Assembly (NCBI RefSeq): GCF_001650695.1
Contig: NZ_LWQS01000073.1
Coordinates: forward strand, 1-34,993
Length of the DNA stretch: 34,993 nucleotides
Origin: Chloroflexus islandicus
Lineage (GTDB): Bacteria; Chloroflexota; Chloroflexia; Chloroflexales; Chloroflexaceae
Direction: 5' to 3'
The translations under genes and the position numbers were made by a program. Position 1 is the first letter of the stretch. Every line of letters begins with the position of its first letter. The notes below the pieces were generated by a model that ran no database searches, was not told the origin of the DNA, and was given only the letters and a program-made list of their open reading frames with translations. This document shows positions 7,517 to 15,238 of the stretch, piece by piece.

Positions 7517-8047
7517 CTACTGCTTCAACCATTCCCGCATCTGGGCAATCTCAGCCTCTTGGGCAGCGATAATCGCTTGCGCCAGCTCTTTAATCTCGGC
7601 GTGCTCAGCCTTCTGCAAAGCGTCGCGCGCCATCGCAATCGCCCCTTCGTGATGCAGAATCATCGCTTCCAGAAAGCGTTGATCAAACGGAGTATTGCCA
7701 TCGGGCACCGCCATCGGCCCCATCTCCATCATCATACCGCCGGTCGGCGGCAGATCAGGGTACCACGCTTGCCGCCACGTTCGCATCTGGGCAATCTCGG
7801 CCTCTTGCGCCGTGATAATCGCTTCAGCCAACTGGCGAATACGCGCATCTTGGCTCGCTTGCAGCGCCTGCCGCGCCATCGTGATCGCACCCTCGTGATG
7901 CTCGATCATACTATCGATGAACTGCGCATCATACGGCGCGTCGCTGCTATGCCCCATCGCGTGATCCATGCCGGCCATCGGCGTAGGTGCGGCAGGTTGG
8001 CTGCATGCCACGAATGCCAAGCACAACACCAAAAGAAAACGCTGCAT
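7517..8047 (-). CDS. DUF305 lipoprotein, internally duplicated
   Basis: A 176-residue exported protein. A hydrophobic signal ends in lipobox FVAC with Cys15, so it should be lipid-anchored outside the membrane. The mature part is two ferritin-like four-helix halves, each with a Phe-rich entry, a HHEGAI motif (EHHEGAI and LHHEGAI) and a closing EAEIAQMR. The linker is Met-rich (GGMMMEMGPM). DUF305 proteins often accompany copper handling; His and Met abundance fits metal binding, but function is unproven. ATG 8047 is chosen over GTG 8056 because GGAGGTG sits 7 nt upstream of it. The promoter at 8088-8142 carries four direct repeats likely read by the adjacent response regulator. Confidence 0.87.
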   Translation of the reverse strand: MQRFLLVLCLAFVACSQPAAPTPMAGMDHAMGHSSDAPYDAQFIDSMIEHHEGAITMARQALQASQDARIRQLAEAIITAQEAEIAQMRTWRQAWYPDLPPTGGMMMEMGPMAVPDGNTPFDQRFLEAMILHHEGAIAMARDALQKAEHAEIKELAQAIIAAQEAEIAQMREWLKQ

Positions 8048-8087
8048 ATCAAACACCTCCGTTGATCGTCATCAACCTACCGGCGCC

Positions 8088-8142
8088 AGTATGCAGCGTC
8101 AAGCTCAAGATTCGCTCAAGCGCAGCTCAGCAATCACTGAGA
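8088..8142 (-). promoter_or_regulatory. DUF305 promoter with four 11-bp-spaced direct repeats
   Basis: A minus-strand -10 CATACT lies at 8088-8093. From 16 bp further on, hexamers start at 8104 (ctcaag), 8115 (ctcaag), 8126 (ctcagc) and 8137 (ctgaga) on the plus strand, an exact 11-bp period covering the -35 position. This is how PhoB/OmpR-type regulators bind. The geometry is identical to that at 11164-11218. A perfect palindrome tcgcttaagcga (8178-8189) lies further upstream. Confidence 0.65.
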
Positions 8143-8262
8143 AATTGCCCGGCTCCTCTCCATTGGCCCTCGTTATTTCGCTTAAGCGATGCCTATATGC
8201 ACCCTCTCCTTGTTTAGCAAAGCAGCCTTTTTCGCTCAAGCAAGGTTTCCATCGCCGTCACC

Positions 8263-9693
8263 CTAGTTCAACCGCAATGGCAACATCATCGTCACGCGCG
8301 TGCCCGCGCCGGGCCGGCTGGCAATCGTCACCTCGCCGCCGTGGGCGCGGACAACGCTCTGCACCAGCGTCAACCCCAAACCAGTGCCGCCGGTGCGCCG
8401 TGACCGTGATCGGTCGCCGCGGTAGAATGGTGTGAAGACATGCGGCAAATCTTCTGGCGCAATTCCTTCGCCGGTATCGGCCACCCAACAATGCAGCGTT
8501 TGCCCGGCGACTGCCCAACCGAGCGTGATCGTCCCGTTGGGTGCGGTGTGTTGGATGGCATTATCAACTAGATGGAACAGCGCCTGTTTCAAGCTATCAG
8601 CGTCAAGCACGACTTGCACCGCCGGGCCTTGCTCGATGATCACGCGGCGCTCACCGGCCAGCAAACGCGCCTGCGCCGCAAACTCCGTCATCACATCAGC
8701 GATCATGACTGGCTGGAGGTTTAATGACCGGCCCGATTCGTAACGCGCTTTGTCAAGGAGTTGCTCGCTGACGCCGCACAGCCGCACCACATCGCGATGC
8801 ATGCTTTGGATCAGGCGAAACGCGGTCTGCGGATCATCCTGCGCCCCGCGCAGCAAGACCTCTAACCCGCTGCGCAGGGCAGTCAGCGGGGTGCGCATTT
8901 CGTGAGCTGCATCAGCAATAAACCGCCGCTGCGCTTGGAAGTTCTGCTCAAGCCGTTCGACCATCTCATCGAATGCTTGCGTCAACTGGCCCACCTCATC
9001 GTGCGGCGAGATGACCGGCACGCGCTGGCGAAGATTCCCTTGGGCGATGTTGCGGCAAGCGACGATCAAATCGCTCAGCGGGCGCAAGGTCGAACTCGTC
9101 AGCCAATAGCCGGTCAAACTGCCGGCGACCAGCACGATGATAATGCTCAATCCGATAATGATACTCTGGCGCTGCAAGGTGGCCTCAATCGGCGCGAGCG
9201 GCGTGCTCATCTGCACCACTCCAAACACTTCCGGCGCTCCCGGCGCCGGACGCAGCGGAATCAGCAGGCTGAGCATGCGCTGCGCACCGCTCGGCTGGAT
9301 CACCGAGACATTATTCTGCCCGGCTAACGCCGCCGCCAACACCTCAGCCGCCACCGGCGTCGCCGCCGGTTCTTCCGGCAAGCGGCGGCCATCGGCTAGG
9401 AGCACACCCTCCCGATCAAAGACCAGCGCCGTCGTATCGCGCGAGGTCAGATCGCGGCTCAACTGGCCGGCAATCTGTGCCAATTGCGCTGCGGGGTTGG
9501 GTTGTTCAAACAGGTACTGCTCGATAATCGGCTTCGCCTGCGCTCGAATGCGCAACTCGGTGCTGCTAAATAGGAATTGCCGCATATCGAGGTAAAAGCC
9601 AAACCCTAGCAGACAGAGCAACAACGCCAGCAAGCCGCTGTAGAGCAGCGCCAACCGCTGGCGTAACGACAGCCTATGCCACCATTGGTTCAT
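8263..9693 (-). CDS. Sensor histidine kinase, second two-component system
   Basis: A 476-residue membrane kinase from ATG 9693. A first helix (about 13-35), a large extracytoplasmic sensor domain (36-175), a second helix (176-200) and a HAMP domain (to about 250) lead to DAAHEMRTPLTALRSG with phospho-accepting His264. The ATPase domain has LVDNAIQHTAPNG (N box), VADTGEGI, an F box (VFTPFYRG) and GGTGLGLTLVQ. The start overlaps the response-regulator end by 20 nt. An upstream in-frame ATG at 9750 would lengthen the overlap to 77 nt and add a polar leader, so I prefer 9693, without a decisive ribosome site. It is the cognate partner of the regulator at 9674-10414. Confidence 0.9.
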   Translation of the reverse strand: MNQWWHRLSLRQRLALLYSGLLALLLCLLGFGFYLDMRQFLFSSTELRIRAQAKPIIEQYLFEQPNPAAQLAQIAGQLSRDLTSRDTTALVFDREGVLLADGRRLPEEPAATPVAAEVLAAALAGQNNVSVIQPSGAQRMLSLLIPLRPAPGAPEVFGVVQMSTPLAPIEATLQRQSIIIGLSIIIVLVAGSLTGYWLTSSTLRPLSDLIVACRNIAQGNLRQRVPVISPHDEVGQLTQAFDEMVERLEQNFQAQRRFIADAAHEMRTPLTALRSGLEVLLRGAQDDPQTAFRLIQSMHRDVVRLCGVSEQLLDKARYESGRSLNLQPVMIADVMTEFAAQARLLAGERRVIIEQGPAVQVVLDADSLKQALFHLVDNAIQHTAPNGTITLGWAVAGQTLHCWVADTGEGIAPEDLPHVFTPFYRGDRSRSRRTGGTGLGLTLVQSVVRAHGGEVTIASRPGAGTRVTMMLPLRLN

Positions 9694-10414
9694 CTTCTGG
9701 CCGTAAGCTGTACCCAACGCCGTAGATGGTACGGATGAGTTTACGCTCATGATCGCCTATCTTTTCGCGCAAATTGCTTATGTGAACTTCAACGATATTT
9801 GAATCGCCGGTGTAAGTAAACCCCCACACCCGGCTGAGCAGCGTCTCGCGAGTGAACACGCGCCGCGGATGGCGCATAAATAATTCGAGCAGCGCGAATT
9901 CGGTTGGGGTCAGCTCAAGCTGGCGGCCATGCAACGTCACCTCGCGCGTCTCTGGATCGAGCGTCAGGCCGGCCACGCGCAACACCGCCGGCGCGCGCGC
10001 TATGCCGGCCCGGCGCAACACGGCCTGCACCCGCGCCAGCAGCTCATCAAAACTAAACGGCTTGACCACATAATCATCGGCGCCTTGTTGCAACCCCTGC
10101 ACCCGATCTTGTACCTCGCCCCGCGCCGTGAGCATAATGATCGGCAATGCGCTCGACCGCGCCCGCAGTCGCCGGCAGACAACCATGCCATCAATATCGG
10201 GCAACATCAGATCGAGAATGACCAGATCGGCGCCCTTCTCCTCGATGATCTGCAACCCGCGGCGACCTTCGCTCGCCACCGTGACGCGCATACCTTCATA
10301 CGTCAAGCCAACCCGCAACGACTCGGCAATCGTGGGTTCATCTTCGATGACCACCACATGCCAATCATGGCCTTGGTCGCCTTGCGGCGCCCGTTCATCA
10401 TCAATTGCCTTCAT
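9674..10414 (-). CDS. OmpR/PhoB-family response regulator, second system
   Basis: A 246-residue regulator with a polar leader of about 18 residues, then a receiver with phospho-acceptor Asp68 (LDLMLPDIDG) and Lys118 (VKPFS), and a C-terminal winged helix with LTPTEFALLE, RVWGFTYTGDSNIVEVHI and IYGVGY. ATG 10414 is preferred to GTG 10420 because AGGAG lies 5 nt upstream of it. It sits between two genes (DUF305 and the OB-fold-like protein) whose promoters carry matched 11-bp-spaced repeats, the binding pattern of this family, so it is the best candidate for controlling both. Confidence 0.92.
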   Translation of the reverse strand: MKAIDDERAPQGDQGHDWHVVVIEDEPTIAESLRVGLTYEGMRVTVASEGRRGLQIIEEKGADLVILDLMLPDIDGMVVCRRLRARSSALPIIMLTARGEVQDRVQGLQQGADDYVVKPFSFDELLARVQAVLRRAGIARAPAVLRVAGLTLDPETREVTLHGRQLELTPTEFALLELFMRHPRRVFTRETLLSRVWGFTYTGDSNIVEVHISNLREKIGDHERKLIRTIYGVGYSLRPEDEPMVA

Positions 10415-10451
10415 ATCCACTCCTGATTGAGCCGTTTAACATCGGGAACGG

Positions 10452-10488
10452 CGATCTGGATGCGCCATGCGTAGGTGCATCCAGATCG
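10452..10488 (-). terminator. 12-bp hairpin downstream of the OB-fold-like gene
   Basis: cgatctggatgc (10452-10463) pairs perfectly with gcatccagatcg (10477-10488) around a 13-nt loop. It lies 32 nt beyond the stop of the gene at 10521-11120 and before the response regulator. There is no T-tract on the minus strand, so it may only attenuate or protect the mRNA end. Confidence 0.45.
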
Positions 10489-10520
10489 ATCCGGGTGTAT
10501 TGCCGGCTAAAAGCGCCGGA

Positions 10521-11120
10521 TTACGGTATCACCAACACAGTTCCGGTATCAAGGTTCGTAATCGTATCCGGCTTGATCTGCACCTCGCCATATTTACCGG
10601 TCTTGCGCACGCCAACAACGCGCACCGATGCGCCTACCGGCAACGTATTGGCAATCGTCGCCGCCAGATGCGGCGGCGTGCGCACCTCATCGCCAGTGCT
10701 CATAATGAAACCATCGATCCGTCCGCTGCGGCTGTAGGTATAGTTCGTGATTCGCCCGCTGATATCAACCGCCTCTTCGATCACCACCCGCGCATTGGTG
10801 TTCAAATTAACGATCACCTGCGCCTTGACGTGCGTATCACCCCGCCGTCCAATGTGTTGGCGCCCCTCAACCCGTACCGGCGCACCTACCGCCACGGCCT
10901 GCGTTACCGCCCCGCCCCAATGCTTAGGAAACCGAACCTCCGTGCCATTATCCAGATAGAAGCCGTCTATTTCGCCGCGTGGCGCAGACTTAAACGCAGT
11001 CACCGTACCGGTCATCGTCACCGGTGTATCGCTTTGACCCGGCTGGGCATACGTTGCGCCGGGAGACCATGCCAATGCGCCGAGAACGGCGATGCTGAGC
11101 ATGATGAGCAGATTGAGCAT
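10521..11120 (-). CDS. Exported DUF5666-like (OB-fold-like) protein
   Basis: A 199-residue protein with a Sec signal peptide (MLNLLIMLSIAVLGALAW, cleavage probably after ATYA near residue 27). The mature part holds two related beta-rich repeats. Each pairs a GTV/GRI opening and a DGFYLDNGTEVRFPKH- or DGFIMSTGDEVRTPPH-type strand with a closing GAPVRVEG or GASVRVVG strand, as in DUF5666/OB-like envelope proteins. No catalytic residues are evident; a binding or stress role outside the membrane is inferred. A longer upstream reading exists, but its first 49 residues are not signal-like and ATG 11120 gives a clean signal peptide. The promoter at 11164-11218 carries response-regulator-type boxes. 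Confidence 0.78.
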   Translation of the reverse strand: MLNLLIMLSIAVLGALAWSPGATYAQPGQSDTPVTMTGTVTAFKSAPRGEIDGFYLDNGTEVRFPKHWGGAVTQAVAVGAPVRVEGRQHIGRRGDTHVKAQVIVNLNTNARVVIEEAVDISGRITNYTYSRSGRIDGFIMSTGDEVRTPPHLAATIANTLPVGASVRVVGVRKTGKYGEVQIKPDTITNLDTGTVLVIP

Positions 11121-11163
11121 CGTGTTTCCTTTCCATACTCGAACCGTCGCTGCCGGCAATGGT

Positions 11164-11218
11164 AGTATAGTAGATAAGCCTGAACGAAAGCCGAAGACAA
11201 GCTGAAGAGATTCTGAAG
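11164..11218 (-). promoter_or_regulatory. Promoter with four 11-bp-spaced direct repeats
   Basis: A minus-strand -10 TATACT lies at 11164-11169. Starting 16 bp away, plus-strand hexamers begin at 11180 (ctgaac), 11191 (ccgaag), 11202 (ctgaag) and 11213 (ctgaag), all exactly 11 bp apart. No -35 hexamer is recognisable; the repeats occupy its place, as in PhoB-activated promoters. The DUF305 promoter has the same layout. Confidence 0.7.
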
Positions 11219-11340
11219 ATGGATGATCGACCGCTGGAAGACGAGCCGCATGCTCAGCGGCAGACACAGCGCGACAGCGGACATGCGATAGTTGCCCTGC
11301 CGCACGCCATCATTACGGAACCCCGCGAGAAGCACGACCT

Positions 11341-12246
11341 ATGCCGATTAAAACCTCCTCGCTTCCCCAAACCCTCTACGGCCTCTGGCTCATGAGCCGC
11401 CCGCTCATCTTACCCAGCGGCGTGCTGGCCTATGCGGTAGGTGTGGCGTTGGCGCTCGCCGACGGGCCAATCGATTGGTCGCGGCAAGCGATTGGCCTTA
11501 CCCTCACAATGCTGGCCAATCTCGCTGCGCACTACGCCGATGAATACGCCGACGCCGATACCGATGCACTCGCCAAGCACACCGGCGTCTCTGGCGGCAG
11601 CGGTGCGATCGCTACCGGCTACGCCGATCGGCCACTGGCGCTGCAAGCGGCAGTAGTGGTCAGCGGCATCACCCTGCTCGGCGGCGCGTGGGCCACCCTC
11701 AGCGGCACGATACCGTTAGCGGCAGGGATCATCTTGCTGATTGGCCTGCTCGGCGGTTGGGCCTATTCGATGCCTCCCATCGCGCTCGAACGGCGCGGCT
11801 GGGGTGAATTGGCCAATGCACTGCTCGGCGGGTTGCTGATGCCGCTCATGGCCTACGCTTGCGCCCACGGCGCCCCGCCGCTGCGCGTCTATGCCCAACT
11901 CGCGCCGGTCGTCGCCGCCGCGCTGGTCTGCATTATCGGCGTGCATTGGGCCGACCGCCACGCCGATGCGCAGGTCGGCAAACACACTCTTGCCGTCATC
12001 TACGGCCCGCAGGTGCGCTGGTGGTGGTGGCTGAGCCTCGCCTTGGCCTACGGCTTGCCAGTGGCATTGGCAAGCTGGATACTGCCAGCCGTGGTTACGA
12101 TCGCCTGTCTTCTCACCCTGCCGGTTGGTCTTTACACCGCCGCCCGCCTCACGCACACCGACTCACCTGCTCCCGGCGCCTCGACGATGGTCGCCTTGAT
12201 GCTGGCCCACATCACCGGCTATCTGCTGGCAGCCTCCGCCGGTTAA
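11341..12246 (+). CDS. UbiA/MenA-family prenyltransferase
   Basis: A 301-residue integral membrane enzyme that joins a polyprenyl chain to an aromatic or related acceptor. The first Asp-rich Mg-diphosphate motif is at 60-75 (Asn60, Asp67, Asp71, Asp73, Asp75) and the second at 201-214 (Asp205, Asp209). YSMPPIALERRGWGEL at 142-157 is typical of MenA-like members. About eight or nine hydrophobic helices are visible. Menaquinone synthesis is a plausible role but other UbiA products cannot be excluded. The ATG at 11341 has only a weak ribosome site. It diverges from the minus-strand genes to its left, and no clear plus-strand promoter is seen. Confidence 0.85.
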   Translation: MPIKTSSLPQTLYGLWLMSRPLILPSGVLAYAVGVALALADGPIDWSRQAIGLTLTMLANLAAHYADEYADADTDALAKHTGVSGGSGAIATGYADRPLALQAAVVVSGITLLGGAWATLSGTIPLAAGIILLIGLLGGWAYSMPPIALERRGWGELANALLGGLLMPLMAYACAHGAPPLRVYAQLAPVVAAALVCIIGVHWADRHADAQVGKHTLAVIYGPQVRWWWWLSLALAYGLPVALASWILPAVVTIACLLTLPVGLYTAARLTHTDSPAPGASTMVALMLAHITGYLLAASAG

Positions 12247-12266
12247 CACGTTTTCTCAGTAAATGG

Positions 12267-12295
12267 TTTACAAATTGATTTTATTGCGGTATACT
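12267..12295 (+). promoter_or_regulatory. sigma70 promoter of the 57-residue peptide gene
   Basis: TTTACA (12267-12272), a 17-nt spacer and TATACT (12290-12295). The start would be near 12302, leaving a leader of about 60 nt rich in A and T before ATG 12363. Confidence 0.75.
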
Positions 12296-12362
12296 ATGTC
12301 TCACGAGGTTAGTAGATACTTAATTACAAAGTAAGCACTATCTTATCTCAGGAGACACACCT

Positions 12363-12536
12363 ATGGAAATGGCCGGCTTGATCGCACTTGCCCAAGGCAT
12401 TGGCGCCCTAGCAATCGCTGGATTGATATGGCCGCTGCTTGCTGTCGCCAAACACACCCACCGGCGCCGATCACAGCGGGTTGCACCGCCTGCGCAACCC
12501 CGCCGGCCAGCTATGTTTCAACATCGTGAAGGGTAA
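12363..12536 (+). CDS. 57-residue single-pass membrane peptide
   Basis: Not recognised as a known family. ATG 12363 follows AGGAG by 8 nt and the frame runs 58 codons to TAA at 12536. Residues 4-29 form one hydrophobic helix (AGLIALAQGIGALAIAGLIW at 4-23), followed by a basic tail (KHTHRRRSQR) and a Pro/Arg-rich end, predicting a membrane anchor with the C terminus in the cytoplasm. A strong promoter and ribosome site make it a likely real gene although it is too short for most gene finders. It sits between the prenyltransferase and a repeat block, with no operon partner. Confidence 0.65.
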   Translation: MEMAGLIALAQGIGALAIAGLIWPLLAVAKHTHRRRSQRVAPPAQPRRPAMFQHREG

Positions 12537-13254
12537 ACCCGGAGCGCGGGCCGCTGGCCCGCGTTGTTGGCCCTAAAGGGCCGGGATCTAGTTACAAAGC
12601 CACCGCACGTACCCCTCTCCCGCACCAGTATGAGCGGGGCTAGGGGTGAGCATTCCAAGGCCGTAAATACTCCCCTGCGCTCTCCGCGTCCGCTGCGGTC
12701 AACCTTCCCCTCCGCCAACGGGGGAGGGGCAAGGGGTGGGGGCCAACCCACAGCCGCCAAGCGCGCTAAGGTCGCAGAGGGTTGGTGGTGTTCACATACT
12801 CCCCGTGCCCTCCGCGCCCTCTGCGGTAAAAAACACCCCTCCCCCAGCGGGGGAGGGGCAAGGGGTGGGGGCATCAGCCCGCGCAGCGGGCTTCGTAACT
12901 ATAGCCCGGCCCTTCAGGGCCGGGTACTGGACAGATGTTCTGTCCGTGGGGGCCAACCCACAGCCGCCAAGCGCGCTAAGGTCGCAGAGGGTTGGTGGTG
13001 TTCACATACTCCCCGCGCCCTCCGCGCCCCCGGCGGTAAAAAACACCCCTCCCCCAGCGGGGGAGGGGCAAGGGGTAGGGGCATCAGCCCGCGCAGCGGG
13101 CTTCGTAACTATAGCCCGGCCCTTCAGGGCCGGGTACTGGACAGATGTTCTGTCCGTGGGGGCCAACCCACAGCCGCCAAGCGCGCTAAGGTCGCAGAGG
13201 GTTGGTGGTGTTCACATACTCCCCTGCGCCCTCCGCGTCCCCGGCGGTAAAATA
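12537..13254. repeat. 210-bp tandem repeat and related GC-rich repeats
   Basis: A unit starting ggccaaccca begins at 12741, 12951 and 13161, exactly 210 bp apart; the third copy is partial. Each unit contains the palindrome cccggcccttcagggccggg and a cccccagcggggg-type palindrome. Bases 12537-12740 hold diverged versions of the same palindromes. The plus-strand frames through it are repetitive and not protein-like, so I call no gene. A similar block occurs at 34841-34993. Confidence 0.88.
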
Positions 13255-13343
13255 CCCCCTCCCCGTTCACGGGAAGGGGGCAAGGGGGTGGGGTCACATC
13301 CCCCGCACCGGCGCATACACCTGCTGCATCGCCGGCGCCGCCA
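13254..13343. repeat. Dispersed repeat copy 1, includes a gene 3'-end fragment
   Basis: A ccccctcccc/ggggaggggg-type palindrome is followed at 13294-13343 by 50 bp matching the last 50 bp of the minus-strand gene at 15189-16160 (stop codon plus about 16 codons). The next bases (agaccacaaaaa...) are shared with copy 2 but not with the gene. Bases 13344-13484 show nothing else recognisable. Confidence 0.8.
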
Positions 13344-13484
13344 AGACCACAAAAATTACTAAACCCAAAGGCGCTACGATCGCTAAGTCCGCAAAGAGTA
13401 GGTAATGGGCAAGATAGGGAACACGCCCCTATTCCCCACTCCCTACTCCCTATTCCCCTCTGCGCCCCCCGCGTCCTCTACGGT

Positions 13485-13508
13485 AAAAACCGCAAGATTG
13501 CGGTTTTT
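13485..13508. terminator. Bidirectional terminator-like hairpin
   Basis: aaaaaccgcaa (13485-13495) is the exact reverse complement of ttgcggttttt (13498-13508). The stem ends in a T-run on either strand, as in bidirectional intrinsic terminators. It isolates the peptidase gene at 13646 from upstream transcription. Confidence 0.65.
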
Positions 13509-13645
13509 GCGCCTTTTCGTGGCCATTCCCCCGCAAACAGAAGTCACATCCCCTTTTTCTTCCCCCACAGTAAACATCTCTTTCGCCCGCTCTCGCACCG
13601 CCGGCGCTATACTCCGATCGGTACTCGTCACGTAAAGGGGGATGT

Positions 13646-14767
13646 ATGCGCTGGCGTAAACTTGCCGCCGGTATCGCCATCGGCATCGCTCTGCTCGCCA
13701 TCGCCGGCCTGATCGGCTGGCAATTGCTGTTCAATTTTTTCATCCGCTCGTACTACGAAACCACCTACGAGCCACGCTGGGTAACGATGGCTGATGTAGC
13801 TCCCGCACCCTCGGCATGGATGCTGGCCGACATACCGTGGATCGCCGCCGATGGCCCGCTCTGCCAATCGACTAGCTTGCAAATGATCGCGGCCCAACAC
13901 GGTAACGTGCAACCCAGACCCGCCATTGACTGGCTGATGTCTTTTACCTATGGCTTTACGATCATGCCCGGCAGCAATGATTTACTGCCGTTCGGTCTTG
14001 ATCCCGAAGTTGGCTTGCGCAACGCTGCGCCCTACCTCGGTTTGCAGCGCCAGTATTATGTCACTGACGACGCCGATGCCTTCGTCGCACTCGCCCGCTC
14101 GTTCATCGCCCAAGGCTATCCCGTGCGGGTTGCGCTGGATATGGGAACGCTCTACGGTTCAACCGAGTTTATCGGCCATAGCGATGTGCTGATTGGCTAC
14201 GACGAGGAATCGTTCTATCTCTACGAAACGGTCTGCTTGCCGCCGGCCCCCTGCCAACCCGGCCAGCATCCCGCCGGCGATCAAGGCCTCAAGGTCAACA
14301 CCCAACAGCTCCTCGCCGCGATCACTAGCCAAGCGCGCACCTTCCAATACCCATGGCGCTACAGCCTCACGATCTTCACCCCCACCGCACCGGCCACCGA
14401 TCTGCGCCCCGTCTGGCGCCAACTCGCCCAAACCATGCTGGACACCAACCAGTATGGCCCACCCACCGGCGTGGCTGCCCTCGAACAGTGGGTTGACGAG
14501 ATTGAAAAAGGCCGCGTCGCCTCGGCACAAATCCAATACACCGTACCGCTCGCCGCTCGCCTGCGCCGCGAGAACGCCGATTTCCTGCGCGACCATTTCG
14601 CCGCTGAACCGGCCATCGTGCAGGCCGCCAGCTATCTCGCCGAAGCCGCTGCCTCCTACGAACAAGCCGCTGCCGCAACCGAGCCAACCCAGATCGCTGC
14701 CCTCCTCCGCCGCGCCGCCGCCGCCGAACGCGCCTTCGGCGAAGCCATTCGCGCCTACGTACCATAG
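13646..14767 (+). CDS. Membrane-anchored C39-like cysteine peptidase
   Basis: A 373-residue protein with an N-terminal membrane helix (about 7-33) and an outside-facing papain-like domain. GPLCQSTSLQMIAAQHG carries the likely nucleophile Cys73, and GHSDVLIGYDEESFYLYE supplies His178 with an Asp/Glu following, the order seen in peptidase C39-like (C39_2/BtrH-type) proteins. The C-terminal third (about 265-373) is helical and Ala-rich and may be a separate binding domain. Whether it cleaves peptides or acts as an acyltransferase is unknown. ATG 13646 has AGGGGG six nt upstream. A possible -10 TATACT lies at 13608-13613 without a good -35. It is a single gene between repeat blocks. Confidence 0.72.
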   Translation: MRWRKLAAGIAIGIALLAIAGLIGWQLLFNFFIRSYYETTYEPRWVTMADVAPAPSAWMLADIPWIAADGPLCQSTSLQMIAAQHGNVQPRPAIDWLMSFTYGFTIMPGSNDLLPFGLDPEVGLRNAAPYLGLQRQYYVTDDADAFVALARSFIAQGYPVRVALDMGTLYGSTEFIGHSDVLIGYDEESFYLYETVCLPPAPCQPGQHPAGDQGLKVNTQQLLAAITSQARTFQYPWRYSLTIFTPTAPATDLRPVWRQLAQTMLDTNQYGPPTGVAALEQWVDEIEKGRVASAQIQYTVPLAARLRRENADFLRDHFAAEPAIVQAASYLAEAAASYEQAAAATEPTQIAALLRRAAAAERAFGEAIRAYVP

Positions 14768-14925
14768 AGCCGCAAAGCAGGCAAAGGCGCAGAGATTGTT
14801 AACGCAAAGACGCTAAGATCGCCAAGGCCGCAGAGGGTGGGGAATGGGAAAGAAAATTGGGTGAACATATCCCCATCCCCCATTCCCTACTCCCCACTCC
14901 CTACTGCCCCCTGCGGTAAAAACCA

Positions 14926-15238
14926 CCCCCTCCCCGTGAACGGGGAGGGGGCAAGGGGGTGGGGTCACATCCCCCGCACCGGCGCATACACCTGCTGCAT
15001 CGCCGGCGCCGCCAAGACCACAAAAAATACTAAACGCAAAGGCGCTACGATCGCCAAGGCCGCCAAGGGTGGGCAATGGGGAAGAAAAATTGGGTGAACA
15101 TATCCCCATTCCCCACTCCCTACTCCCTACTGCCCCCTGCGGTAAAATACCCCCTCCCCGTGAACGGGGAGGGGGCAAGGGGGTGGGGTCACATCCCCCG
15201 CACCGGCGCATACACCTGCTGCATCGCCGGCGCCGCCA
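14926..15238. repeat. Dispersed repeat copies 2 and 3
   Basis: Copy 2 (14926-15014) and copy 3 (about 15153-15238) share a GC palindrome plus 50 bp. In copy 3 those 50 bp (15189-15238) are the real 3' end of the minus-strand gene; in copy 2 (14965-15014) they are a detached duplicate. Bases 14768-14925 and 15015-15152 consist of matching low-complexity stretches (gcaaaggcgctacgatcgcc, gggtgaacatatcccc). No gene is called in 14768-15188. Confidence 0.8.

Noticed and set aside
12564-13362. Frames of 208 and 228 codons
   Set aside because: They are translations of the 210-bp repeat array in two frames, with repeating Pro/Arg-rich peptide blocks and no initiation signal.
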